64,000 bases of DNA from Batkoa obscura (taxonomy: Eukaryota > Entomophthoromycota > Entomophthoromycetes > Entomophthorales > Batkoaceae), in the NCBI GenBank assembly GCA_030770535.1, contig JASVEC010000003.1:1860001-1924000 (forward strand). The letters are read 5' to 3'. Below are positions 23,901-35,100 of this stretch, one piece after another. Positions within the stretch are counted from its first letter, which is position 1. Every line of letters begins with the position of its first letter. The notes below the pieces were generated by a model. The model searched no databases, was not told where the DNA came from, and was given only the letters and a program-made list of their open reading frames with translations. Made by a program: the position numbers and the translations under genes.

Positions 23901-25139
23901 TTTGTTTCTCCTAAACTATTGGAAGCTGAGAACCTTCAATTGGCTATTCCAGGATCTTATAAGAGTGGTGAATCTTTGGTTAAAATTGCTAGCTTTTTCC
24001 CAACACTTAATGTTATCACTTCGAAACAACGTCCTAGAAAACTTATCATTAAAGGAGATAATGGCAAGGATTATCAATATCTTCTAAAAGGACATGAGGA
24101 TCTTCGTCAAGATGAAAGAGTAATGCAGCTGTTTGGGTTAGTTAATACTTTGCTTTCATCAGATTCGGAGACATTTAAGAGAAGACTTAGTATCGAAAGA
24201 TATCCAGTCATTCCACTTTCACCAAATTCAGGTTTGATTGGTTGGTTACCACATTGTGATACTTTGCATTCATTGATCAGAGATTATAGAGAAAGTCGCA
24301 AGATCTTACTTGACATTGAGCATCGACTTATGCTTCAAATGGCACCTGATTATGACAATTTAGCATTACTTCAAAAAGTCGAAGTATTTGAGTTTGCACT
24401 TGATAATACCACAGGTCAGGATTTATACCGTGTTTTATGGCTTAAGAGTCAAAACTCAGAAGCTTGGTTGGATCGTAGAACTAATTATACACGTTCGCTT
24501 GCTTTGATGTCGATGGTAGGATATATTTTGGGGTTAGGTGATCGCCATCCTTCCAACTTAATGTTGGATCGATTCTCTGGCAAAGTAATTCATATTGATT
24601 TCGGGGATTGTTTCGAGGTAGCTATGCATCGTGATAAATTTCCAGAAAAGATTCCATTTAGACTTACACGTATGCTGACCAATGCAATGGAAGTGAGTGG
24701 TATTGAAGGTACCTTCCGTATTACATGTGAGAATGTGATGCGAGTGTTGAGAGAAAATAAGGAGAGTTTGATGGCAGTGTTGGAAGCTTTTGTGTATGAT
24801 CCATTGATTAATTGGAGATTGTTAACCCACCCAAGCCCTAAACCAGAGGGAAGAAATAGAAATTCAGGTGCTGAAGAAAGGCCAAGTACTTTGTCTAGGA
24901 AAAACACAACATCTAGGAAAAATGATGATAATCTTAATGATGATAAAACAGATAAGTCTGAGAATCTAAATCAAAGGGCTGTTACAGTTATTAATAGAGT
25001 TAATAATAAACTTTCAGGTCGTGACTTTAATCCTAATACTACCTTGGATGTACCTCAGCAGGTTCAAAAGCTTATACTTCAAGCTACTTCATTGGAAAAT
25101 CTTTGTCAATGCTACATTGGTTGGTGTGCCTTTTGGTAG
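17968..25139 (+). CDS. TOR: TOR serine/threonine kinase, left copy (variant FRB)
   Basis: Target of rapamycin, the PIKK-family kinase of the TOR complexes that couples nutrients to growth. Two exons, 17968..21278 and 21401..25139 (intron 122 nt), give 2349 aa. HEAT repeats occupy ~1-1100, then the FAT domain, the FRB domain (~1836-1930, [19 protein letters not shown]), the kinase domain with [10 protein letters not shown] (2150-2159) and HIDFGD (DFG at 2170-2172), and the FATC end CYIGWCAFW. All catalytic residues are present. Compared with TOR-R it differs at residues 7, 14, 30, 36, in the FRB at 1915 (Asn for Asp), 1918 (Leu for Tyr), 1921 (Leu for Phe), 1925 (Glu for Asn), and at 2075 and 2288. 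Positions 1915, 1918 and 1921 correspond to mTOR D2102, Y2105 and F2108, which touch rapamycin; the Ser equivalent to S2035 is kept. Reduced rapamycin-FKBP12 binding is predicted, not shown. Confidence 0.97.
21279..21400 (+). repeat. TOR-L intron with TTTATA microsatellite
   Basis: The only TOR intron: GTAACT donor, TTTAATAG acceptor, 122 nt. Most of it is an imperfect TTTATA/TTTAT repeat with one TATCTA interruption. The right copy (56853..56974) appears identical, including the interruption. Confidence 0.9.
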
Positions 25140-25703
25140 TTTGCGATTTTTTTAATTGTAATATAGTTTAATAAAAAAATCAATCGATATCTTATTTGAT
25201 ATTATTATTATTTGAATGCTCGATTTTAGTCATTTTTTTCTAATTAATAATATATATATATATTACATTATAATAATAATCATCTAATAATTTATAGCTA
25301 AATTAAATGATAAAATCAAGCATTTTTTCAAGTATTAACTTTTAAATAAATTAAAATTAATGAACTTTATTGGATGGAATTTAAAAGATGAAAAAGATTA
25401 ATAAGTTATTTAATATTTACATTATGCAAATAGATGTCAAAAAGTTTATAGAATTTTATAATAGAATTATTTATAAACAAAAAAATTGAAACTTTGTTTT
25501 AAAAATTTGCTATAAAATATATTGTTTATATTATAGTAATTTTCAATTTCATAAACTACTATTTTTAAAATATAAAAAAATTTCAATGTATTTTAAAACT
25601 TGATATTTAAAATAAAATTCGCTATAAAACAAACGATTTTTTATTCCTTCAAAAGCCAATAAAAACCGATTGAACTCATAATTGAACCAATTCAATTCCC
25701 CAT
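25140..25703. other. Intergenic region, TOR-L to HD hydrolase
   Basis: About 560 bp between convergent genes; A+T-rich 3' flanks with no recognised feature. Confidence 0.4.
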
Positions 25704-26381
25704 TTAAACCTCACACTGTTCCTGATGCAAGCACTCGAGGAAAGATAACATCGTATTATGTCTTTTCTCCGCTAATTTAATCCCCTTTTTTGTACGCATC
25801 CCATTCCTCAACTTCAACAATTTATCATAAAAATGAGAAATTGCAGTGCCAGTTACCTCCACCTCCTTTTCAAACTCACTATTTTTATACATTTGATCTT
25901 TATTTTGATCATATAATGGAATATCTTTAGCACCTGAGAACGCGGCACATCTTAATATACCAATGGCACCAATTGCATCTAATTTGTCTGCATCTTGAAC
26001 ACAATGTAATTCTATACAAGTTTCTCTAAAATCATCTCGAATCCCACTTGATTGATACTGTAATTCTTTACGATAACCTACACAGGAAACTAAATTGGCT
26101 ACTTTAATTGCTTTGTTATTGTCTAATCCAAAGCTAATTAATACACTTTCAATATCTATAGCATTCTCTTTAGAAACATATTTAGCATCACTGATATCAT
26201 GTAATAATGAGCCTAATTCTATTAATTCTAGATCTAAATTAGAATATTCAATGGCTAAGTTTAAAGCTATTTGACGCACTCTAGTTACATGGAGCCAATC
26301 GTGAGAAGGATCATATTTCTTCATATAATCTTGAACTAAAATTTCTACTTTTTGAATGATTTCAAGACTAGTGTTATTCAT
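25704..26381 (-). CDS. HD-domain phosphohydrolase
   Basis: Single-exon gene, 225 aa from the ATG at 26381 (an in-frame TTG lies eight codons upstream but is unlikely as a start). The metal-binding HD signature is clear: first His in YDPSHDWLHVTRV (~residues 28-40), the HD pair in GSLLHDISDAKY, and the distal Asp in VQDADKLDAIGAIG. This order H...HD...D and the DADKLDAIGA segment are typical of the small YedJ/YpgQ-like HD hydrolases found in bacteria and fungi. They act on phosphorylated small molecules or nucleotides; the substrate here is unknown. Soluble, no signal peptide. Convergent with TOR-L. An A-run of 13 bases precedes the reading frame at 26403..26415. Confidence 0.9.
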   Translation of the reverse strand: MNNTSLEIIQKVEILVQDYMKKYDPSHDWLHVTRVRQIALNLAIEYSNLDLELIELGSLLHDISDAKYVSKENAIDIESVLISFGLDNNKAIKVANLVSCVGYRKELQYQSSGIRDDFRETCIELHCVQDADKLDAIGAIGILRCAAFSGAKDIPLYDQNKDQMYKNSEFEKEVEVTGTAISHFYDKLLKLRNGMRTKKGIKLAEKRHNTMLSFLECLHQEQCEV

Positions 26382-27256
26382 TATTGATTGTTGATAAGAT
26401 TTCAAAAAAAAAAAAAGAAGAGACTTTTAAATCTATTTTTATAATTTATTTTTGTATCAAATCATAGTTGAACTTTATATTTCAATTCCATAATTAGTAT
26501 ATTACCTTAATATTCAAAATTGATTTATTATACATTTATAGAAAATTCAATTAATTAATTCTGTTTTATTATAGAATAAATGAAATATTTAGTTGATTGA
26601 TTAGTAATTGAATGATCAATGTTATTAAATTTATAGTTTATAGTAGTATGTCTATAATGTTTGAAACATCGAAGTTTTCCTATATGAAATAAAATTTACA
26701 ACCCACAACTCACAATAATCAATTTACTATTGTGATTATTAAAGTATAATATATTGTTGTTTATTAAACTTCTTTTATACTCTAAAAAGTTCAACGCTAA
26801 AATAATGGCTTCATAGTTACAATTATAATAAACTAAGTCAACTATTGTATTACCAAAAATTAACTAAATCTTTTTGTTTTTTACAATTATCGAAGGAAAG
26901 TTATTAATATATATAATGGAGAAAAGGAGTACTTTATAACTATAGTTTAATGGAACAAGGTTCAACAAAAACTACTATTAACAATATTGGAATTAGTTTC
27001 AGATAAATTAATATCAAATCTAATATATTGATATCATTAATTAAAATATTCAATAATACAATGGCTTTTTAATAGACTATATAATTAATTGGAATATAAA
27101 ATCTATTACAAATTAAAATAAAATTAAAAACTTGATCAAAGATAAAGATAAAGACAAAGATAAAGATAAAAGCAAGGTTTTAAAATGCATTAGATAAATA
27201 GCAATCAATTTTAATAACCATTTTTCCTTATTACCTTCACTCTTGTCCATCACTTA
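26382..27256. other. Intergenic region with GATAAA microsatellite
   Basis: About 870 bp, A+T-rich. Contains a short imperfect (AAAGAT)n tract at about 27135..27170. No gene seen. Confidence 0.45.
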
Positions 27257-27514
27257 TCATTCATAAATTATTGTTTCCACTACTTTGGCATAACCTTTTG
27301 TTTTCTTAAATAATTTATAATTTATTACATTTTTCTTTTCTTCATTTTCACTTTCAATAATGGAATTATCTACTACAATATCTTCAAATATAACTAAAGG
27401 TCTTCTAAGTTGTGCCATCTCTTGGGTTGTTTGGGATTGTCTTTCTTCATCTTGATCTTGATATTTCAGTTCTTTTTTGAGTTCACGTGTATTATAGATA
27501 ACTGTAGAATTCAT
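27257..27514 (-). CDS. Small hypothetical protein, charged
   Basis: An intronless 85-codon frame from a proper ATG at 27514. The product is very polar: a Glu/Gln-rich N-half with ELKKELKYQDQDEERQ and a C-half with LRRPLVIFEDIVVDN and a basic patch KLFKKTKGYAK. No signal peptide or membrane segment. I do not recognise the family. Its regular, non-low-complexity composition in an area where random frames are short makes it plausible, but no homology supports it. Confidence 0.4.
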   Translation of the reverse strand: MNSTVIYNTRELKKELKYQDQDEERQSQTTQEMAQLRRPLVIFEDIVVDNSIIESENEEKKNVINYKLFKKTKGYAKVVETIIYE

Positions 27515-28311
27515 TTTTTGATAATGTTAGTATAGAAAAAGTGGTAAATTTTAGAGTAGTGATTAATTTAATTATAAATGATTCAATTGAATTAAAATTC
27601 CAATAATATCAAATGATGAGTAAAAGAATAACCCTTTTTTTAATAGCAAAAACTTAAATCTTTGCTCAAAAGTGAAAAAACACTGGTATTTTAACTCAAC
27701 CAATCAACTTGAATCTATTTTTCAGCTTGAACTTATCCTAACTTCCTTTACTTTTAGTATAATAAAGAAGTATTTAAAAAAAACTATTGAATCTTCATAA
27801 TAAAATTAAGCTTCTCAAGATCTATCACGCCATCTTGAAATTCAAAGGAAATGAAATTGACCGCTATTAGGGACTCAAAGTTTCTATTTAGAAATCTGTA
27901 AAGAACCATGTGTACCCTGAACTTGATCATTTTTAGTTTTGATTAGATAGAATTTTGCAAATAGAATTCTCTTTTTTTGAAGTTTCAAAAGTGAGAATAA
28001 TTCTCAATGGGCAACTAGAATGTTAAGTAAGATGGTGAAGATAGGGGGTATCGAAATAAATAAATAAATAAATGAAGAATATTGTATAAGTTATAAGTGT
28101 TAAAGAAATATTAATAAGCTATTCAACCTTTGTTTAATTTATTAATTTTAATAAAGATTCAATGAATGTGTAATATAGATTGAATTAATAGAATAAAAAA
28201 TAGGTAACTATTGCCCAAAAAAGTAAATTCTATAAGTGAATTCACAATCATAACAAGGTTTATTAAAATTTAAAAATTTTAACTTTTAACTATTTTTATA
28301 TTCAATATTAA
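27515..28311. other. Divergent promoter region
   Basis: About 800 bp between the small minus-strand gene and the plus-strand Zn2Cys6 gene. One CCAAT at ~27700; otherwise nothing distinctive. Confidence 0.4.
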
Positions 28312-28578
28312 ATGTCAATGCGACCTAATTTAACAATTACAACTAGTGTACAAGAAATTAAATGTGATTCTTGTTATCGATTAAAAATTGTATGTGATCG
28401 AATGGAAAGTATGTGTAGTGGTTGTTTTCAAAGGGGAATCCTATGTACATATACACAATCAAATAAATCAAGTATAACACGTAATTTAAGTTATGATAAT
28501 AATCAAAGAAATTATATTAATCGACAAATAGTTAACCGAAATTTATCCGTTGATAATATAAATCAAAGAAATCATTTA

Positions 28579-28617
<39 letters not shown>

Positions 28618-28670
28618 CTTATCAATCCTAAATTAAAATTAAATAGTATACCAATTAATATTAATACTAG

Positions 28671-28704
<34 letters not shown>

Positions 28705-29703
28705 CGTAATTTAAGTATTGATATTATACCATTGAATAGTAATATGAATTTAACTATGGATTTTAAAGGTAATTCTTATCCACCACCTAATTTAACTTTA
28801 AGTCAAATGGTACCTAATTTATCAATTAATCGTTCTCAATCTCCAATGAATTTAACAGATTTAAATTCTTCATATACTTCCTCACCAATTTATCAATCCC
28901 CTACAGGTACTAGTCCAAATGGTTCATTTTCTATGGATAATTATTTAACTCAAGAGATACAACCTAATTTATCTACTAATAACTCATCCCCGAATCTAAT
29001 GTATTATTCTAATAATTTAAATAATAATACTAATAATCAACAAACTATGTTTTTTAATTCATTAAATTTATCACCTGCAATGAATACAAATGCAATAGAT
29101 TCTACTATTACTTTGTGTCAATCACCAAATACATTAAATCCACCTACTATTATATTAGAACCACCACAACCTAATAACAATTTATTAAATAACAATAATA
29201 TATTAAATAACAATAATATATTAAATAATAATAATAATAATAATAATAGTAACAATAATACAAATTCATTATCTTCTTCATTACCTGAATTAACTTATCA
29301 AATGAATCAATTGACAATTGAGAATGCTAATTTTATATTTCCAAAAACAATGTTACCTTTAGATACACAAACAATCATAGGAATAAGTTATTATTTTCAA
29401 AACATTCATCCTCAATTTCCAGTAGTTGATCCTATCTTATTTAAAAAAAAACTAGCGTTAGAAACTCAATCAATTTCTCCTTTAAACTGTTTAATTGAAG
29501 CTATTATTTCATTATCAAAAATGCATCTTAAAAACCCATTAAATTTTCAACAATCAATTGATACTTTTCTTACTCAAGTAAATTTAGAACCTTATTTCCC
29601 ACAAAGTAATACTTTGATTCCTGAAGAGAAATCTTTATCGACTGCTACTTATTTGATTGATCAATTACATTCGTTTCATTTTGCTAATAGTTTGGAATTT
29701 TAA
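28312..29703 (+). CDS. Zn2Cys6 transcription factor, Asn-rich
   Basis: A fungal binuclear zinc-cluster regulator, 463 aa, no intron. The DNA-binding cluster is at ~residues 18-46: C-x2-C-x6-C-x6-C-x2-C-x6-C, starting CDSCYRLKIVC. The middle (~60-300) is low-complexity, with several poly-Asn runs from AAT repeats, plus Ser/Pro/Thr-rich stretches that often act as activation regions. The last ~140 residues begin with MLPLDTQTIIGISYYFQ and NIHPQFPVVDP, which resembles the start of the fungal-specific TF (middle homology) domain. That domain usually runs ~250-300 residues, so this protein is either a short variant or lacks its C-terminal part. Nuclear location expected; targets unknown. Confidence 0.85.
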
Positions 29704-30038
29704 TTACAAGAATTAAACATATTATAAAGGAGAGAATGATAAAGTATAAGAAGGGTTAGAGATATAGTTATTGTTTAATATAAAATATAACTTAATCTTT
29801 TGATTTAATTATCAATATAAATCAGTTCTTAATGTATATTAGTTTATTAAAATAAAAATAAAGTTAATTGATTTGTTATTATTATTATTATTAAATTTAA
29901 TCTATTTTTTTCTATTAAATAATAACAATACTATTATCTGAAAAATATTTTATTTTATTTTAATATTATAAATAACATTACACTTAACTTATATAATTGA
30001 ATCAAAAATAATATGTAATTTTATTTATTTACTTTTAA

Positions 30039-30647
30039 TTAATTGTTAACATCCCAAACAACTAATCTACCATCTAATCCAGAAGTAGAAACAGAAAATA
30101 CATTTTGATTTTCAATATCAAAGGGATTGACACAGCTGATTATAAAAAAATAAATAATATAAAATTAATTTTTAATAAATAATAATAAATAATAAAATTA
30201 AACTTACTTAATTAAATTTTGATGAATAGTTGAAAGTTGAGTATCTGATTCTGCATTAGTACCTTTCGAATCCATTTGACGAAATTTATTAAAAGCAGAA
30301 TTAACAGTCGATACTTTCTTTTCTTTACCAGCATCTAAAGACTTAATGAAATTCCTAAAATAAAAAATAATCAAAAAATTAACATTCATCAAATTAAATT
30401 AAATTATAATTATTCTAATTATTAATATTATTATATATAATAATTACTTACCATCCATTTTCATCCCCTTCAAAAATACTTGGTGAAAATTGATGACCAA
30501 CAGCCAATAATTGAGATTCATTTAAAAATAATAAACTAACAAATGGAAGTTGATTAGTACGTACGGAATGAATAGTACTTAGAGATGGATAAGCTATATT
30601 AATACTAGAATCATGACCTAAATAAAATAAAATAAATAAATAAATAA

Positions 30648-30696
<49 letters not shown>

Positions 30697-31707
30697 TAAA
30701 CATTTCTAAATTTAATATAAAAAAAGAGAAAAAGAAGACTTACCAGTAAATCCAAGCACATTTCCAGAAGGTGAAAAAGCTACTGAATGAATCCAACCAC
30801 CACTTGGATTACTATATTCACCACATAATGTACCAAAGGGTAGTTTTTCACCCCAAACAGAAGGATTTGGTCTAGAAGAATTTAATTTAATTTGATTTTC
30901 TTCTATTTTCCTTTTTTAAAAGAATATTATTTTATTAAAACTTACTTTGAATCTAATTTTTTAATAAAAGCAGAATAAACTCGAGCCTAAAAAATCAAAA
31001 AGAATTAAAAAAAGTTAAAATTAAATTAAAATTATTAATTCTTATTGAAAATTAACTAATAAAAACACAATTACCTTCATATCAGTTGATCCTGTAGCAA
31101 TAAGAACATTATTAGGATGCCAAGCAATACTTAATACAGTAGATTGAAATCCTTTTAAATGAGAACTTGACCACCAATCATTAGCTTCAGCAAAATAACA
31201 AATAGAAACAATTTTTGATCCTGAAGCAACAGCAAATTTAGTTTCAGATGGTGACCATTTAACTTGAGTTGCAGCACGATCAATTCTTAATTGTACTAAT
31301 TTAGGTTTCCATTTGGATGATTCAATATCATATTCCCATACATAAGCATTCTTATCTTGAGAACAAGTCACGAGTTTGTTGGACATGGGTGCCCAGTCGA
31401 TACCCGTTACAAGAAGATCATGCTAGTAAAAAGTTAATAATAGAAAAAAGGAAGGTTCAATAGAATTAACTTACAGCATCTAAAGTATGTAATAATTTAA
31501 CAGTATTAGAACTTTTTATTAACTCATAAATTTGAACTTGATTTGAATTGGGGGAGATAGCAACTTCTATTAAATTGAAATATTCAAATTTATTAGTGAT
31601 GATTATTAATGATAAATTAATATTGAATATTTACGAGATCTATCTTTATTAAATGCATGAGCATAAATTGGAAAGTTAAATAATTGATTTAATTGTGTAG
31701 CTACCAT
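30039..31707 (-). CDS. ARC40: Arp2/3 complex subunit 1 (p40/ARPC1), WD-repeat
   Basis: WD40 beta-propeller subunit of the Arp2/3 complex that nucleates branched actin. Eight exons join in frame: 31635..31707, 31475..31566, 31075..31422, 30946..30986, 30744..30871, 30452..30617, 30208..30354, 30039..30135, giving 363 aa, the usual size (~370-380). Tell-tale ARPC1 segments: [88 protein letters not shown], and the final WD unit [10 protein letters not shown]. All introns are GTAAGT-like to TAG and A+T-rich; one contains a long ATT run (~30653..30695). The 3' neighbour is the convergent Zn2Cys6 gene, only ~335 bp away. Confidence 0.95.
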
Positions 31708-32130
31708 TATTTATATATTGTTTGAAATTATTAAAAAAATTCCAAATTTCAATAATTCTTAGTGTTTTTATGTTTAAATGAGGTTGCTATTTTTATTGGT
31801 TCAAATTAAGGTGGCTTAAAGTTGAATTGAGCTAATTGATTACTTGACAAGTAAAATATAAAATAAAATATAAATATTATACAAATATTACTATTAAAAA
31901 TTCAAATATAAAGTATAATGTATAGTAATAAAAAATAATTTATTATTTTTAAACACGTAAGAACTGGATTAAATCTTTTCTAAAAAGCAATTAAAATTGC
32001 ATGTTATGTACTAGTCAAACAAACACTAACAAAATCTATAATAAAAAAACTTTAAAATTTCATATTGTTTAGTTAAACTACAAAATATTTAAAAAACACA
32101 CACAACAATAGTCTTAATTTCAATTGTATT
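31708..32130. other. Intergenic region, ARPC1 to INTS3
   Basis: About 420 bp between the start of ARPC1 and the end of INTS3 on the same strand. No recognised feature. Confidence 0.4.
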
Positions 32131-35100
32131 TTATAATCCATGTAATTTACTAAGATCCTCTAAATTCTTTTGAAATTCAAAATCTTCTAAAAGCTGAAAT
32201 TCATCTATTAAAAAAAAATATTAATTCCATTAATTATTTAATTAAAAATTTTATTAAAAACTTACTATTATTTTCTTTTTCTTTAAAACTTTTCTTAAGT
32301 TGAAAAAAATGCTTTAATATATCAATCCATTGTAAAGTTAATAAATGAATTTTACTCGATGAATCTAAAGTAGATAGAAAGATAATAGGTTTTAATTCAT
32401 TATTAAATATATTAATACCAGATGTTGATATTGATTTAGACAATTTTTTAGATTGTTGAATTAATTGTTTAATATGTAATTTTAAATTTAATTCAAGTAA
32501 TGTTGGATATAAGTTAGAATAATTTAATAATAATTCAATTATGATTATTTCATAATTATAAATTACAATTATATTATAACTTAAACTATATAAATTTTCT
32601 ATTAATTGAAAGTCTGGTTTACATTGATTTAATATATCAAATATTAATTCCACTTTTTTCTTATTTTCTTCTATAAAATTATTGTTATTGTTATTATTTT
32701 AATAAAATAATAATTATTAAATTTTACCTTTTGATTTATCTAATATAACTTTATTTAATGAAAAATAATAAGATATTAATTTTATTATTAATTCAGTATT
32801 ATAACTCAATTCTTTTTTAAATAATTTTAAAAATTTAAATTGAATATTCATTTCATAATCTATTATTTGATCTAAAAATTTAATTAAAATTAATTTCATC
32901 TTCTATTATTTTTAATATTTAATTACCTATTAATTCATTTAACCCATTTTTATCAACCAAACATAAATCACAATAAGCCAATGAACATATGAGTTCATTA
33001 ATCTAATAAATTTTTTTATTAAAATTAATCTACAATATTAAATTAATTAAAACTTACATTTTCTTCATTATAATTTTTTAATACAAAAATAATTAATTCT
33101 AAATTATTAAAGGACCAATTAGAAGTAGCTTTTAAAATCAATGGTAATAAATTAATAGCTAAATTGGAATTTAATTGAAATAATTGAATAAAATCATACT
33201 GAATAATTTTTTTTGGTTCACATTTTCCATAAAATTGTAATATTTCAATCATTTGTATATAACCTAAAATTGATTGTATTTCATTATTATTATTATTAAT
33301 TTGCTTCTCTTGTTTATTTATTAAATAATTTCTATAAAAAAATAAAATTATTAATTTAATATATTTATTAAATAATAACAAATTAAATTAAATTTAAATT
33401 AACTTACTTTAAAATGAATAATAACCAAATACAATTAATAATTGGATGATTAAGTATTAATTTAATAAATAATATAATAATAGATTGGGTTTGTTTTGTA
33501 TTTTTTTGAAAAAGAAGATTAATATTTCCAAAATCAAATTCATTATTTGTTTGAAATTCATTATAAATCATTTCTAATAATGGAATAAATGGTAAATCTA
33601 ATTGATTTATTTTATTCATTAAATTCAATGATGTTTTATATTTCATTATCAATGAAGAATATTGTATTTTATATGCCATTGATTTTATATATTCTAAAGG
33701 TAAATAATTATCATTAATTTTATAATTATTATAATTAATTAAATTTAATGATTTTGATAATGGTGCAGATAAAGTTTCAGTTAAATGATTTAAATTAATA
33801 GATGATTCAATAGCATCTTTAAATGCAATAATAGCTTCTCCTTTTAAATTTTCATTAATACTTCTTCTTAATTCTAATATATCTTCTTTAAAAGACCATA
33901 TATCACTTGCATCTAAATCTTCTATTTCAATTTCATTATCTTTTGTTATCTAATAAATTTAATTAATAAATATATTTATTTTATAATAATTTACCAATAA
34001 AATATCTTCATTATTATTTTGTTGAGTTCCTTTTTCTTTTTCTTTTTCTTTTTCTTTTTCTTTAACATCAAATATACCTTTTTCATTATCTTGTTCAACA
34101 TTTAAGTCTTTTCCATTCAATTCTTGTTGAATTTCATTATTATATCCTGGCGAAGGTACACTATGTTTATCTTTAACTTCATTTGCTTTTAAAACTTCAA
34201 ACTTAGGTTCTGGTGGATTATATACAGGACTTTGAGTAAATATAAGTGATGATTCAATATAATTTTCTTCTTGATCATTAAAACTAATTTCCTTATATAA
34301 TCTCTTTTGAGATTTTGAATCTTCATTATCTTGTGGAGGCGAAAAGTTAACATCATAAATATCAACATCAGCAACATTAGTATTAGTAGTAGGTACTTCA
34401 GCTTCTTTTTCAATAGCCATAGGTTCATGATAATGTATATTTTGAGTAACCATAGGCTGCTGATAATGAATATTATGTGGGAATGTATATGCTTGTGGAG
34501 AATGATATTGTTCATAAGAAGGTTGCGTTTCATGAGGTAAAAAGTATCTGATAGCTCTTTTAAATGGAAAAACATTCGGCCTTTCAGGTTCACTTACTCG
34601 CAAATAATCTTTAAATAAATTGTATAAACGATGTTTTATACCTGGATCCAAATTAGGATGATTATAGAGGGGTTCTATAGAACTATATAAACTGTTAGTT
34701 TAATTCTATTTTAATTAAAATTAATTAACTTACTGAAGTAACCCAGACTTTAATATAATCCCCATTGTTTTTGAAACTCCAATTCGCATTACAGTTTCCA
34801 ATTCTGGTATATAATTGGTTAATAAATTATCTAAATATTCTATTAACATTTGAGAAAGGTATAAAGTTTCATTTGTAGGATTAAATATTAATTGAATAGT
34901 AGGTTCTAAATAAAACTATGAATATTTTAATAATTGTAATATACATTAACTTACCTAATATCATAATATCTTCACAAGTTTCATCAAAAAAGAACCAATC
35001 ATAGAATAACACAAATTTAGCTTCTGCTGCTATAATTTCACTCTATTAAAATTTACTTAATTATTTTTGATAAATATTAATTTAATATTTACTTCTATAA

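Larger units (their letters stand above)
17968..25154 (+). repeat. Large inverted repeat, left arm (TOR gene)
   Basis: Pairs with 53099..60285 in opposite orientation; left position p corresponds to right position 78253 minus p with no net indel across 7172 bp. Similarity fades within ~25 bp before the ATG and ~15 bp after the stop. The few differences seen are clustered at the 5' end and at 23765-24010, plus two isolated ones at 24312 and 24951. Confidence 0.95.

Noticed and set aside
23584-24907. Antisense or offset open frames inside the TOR genes (167, 105, 67 and 61 codons, mirrored in both copies)
   Set aside because: They exist only because the TOR sequence is duplicated; codon content is that of a shadow frame.
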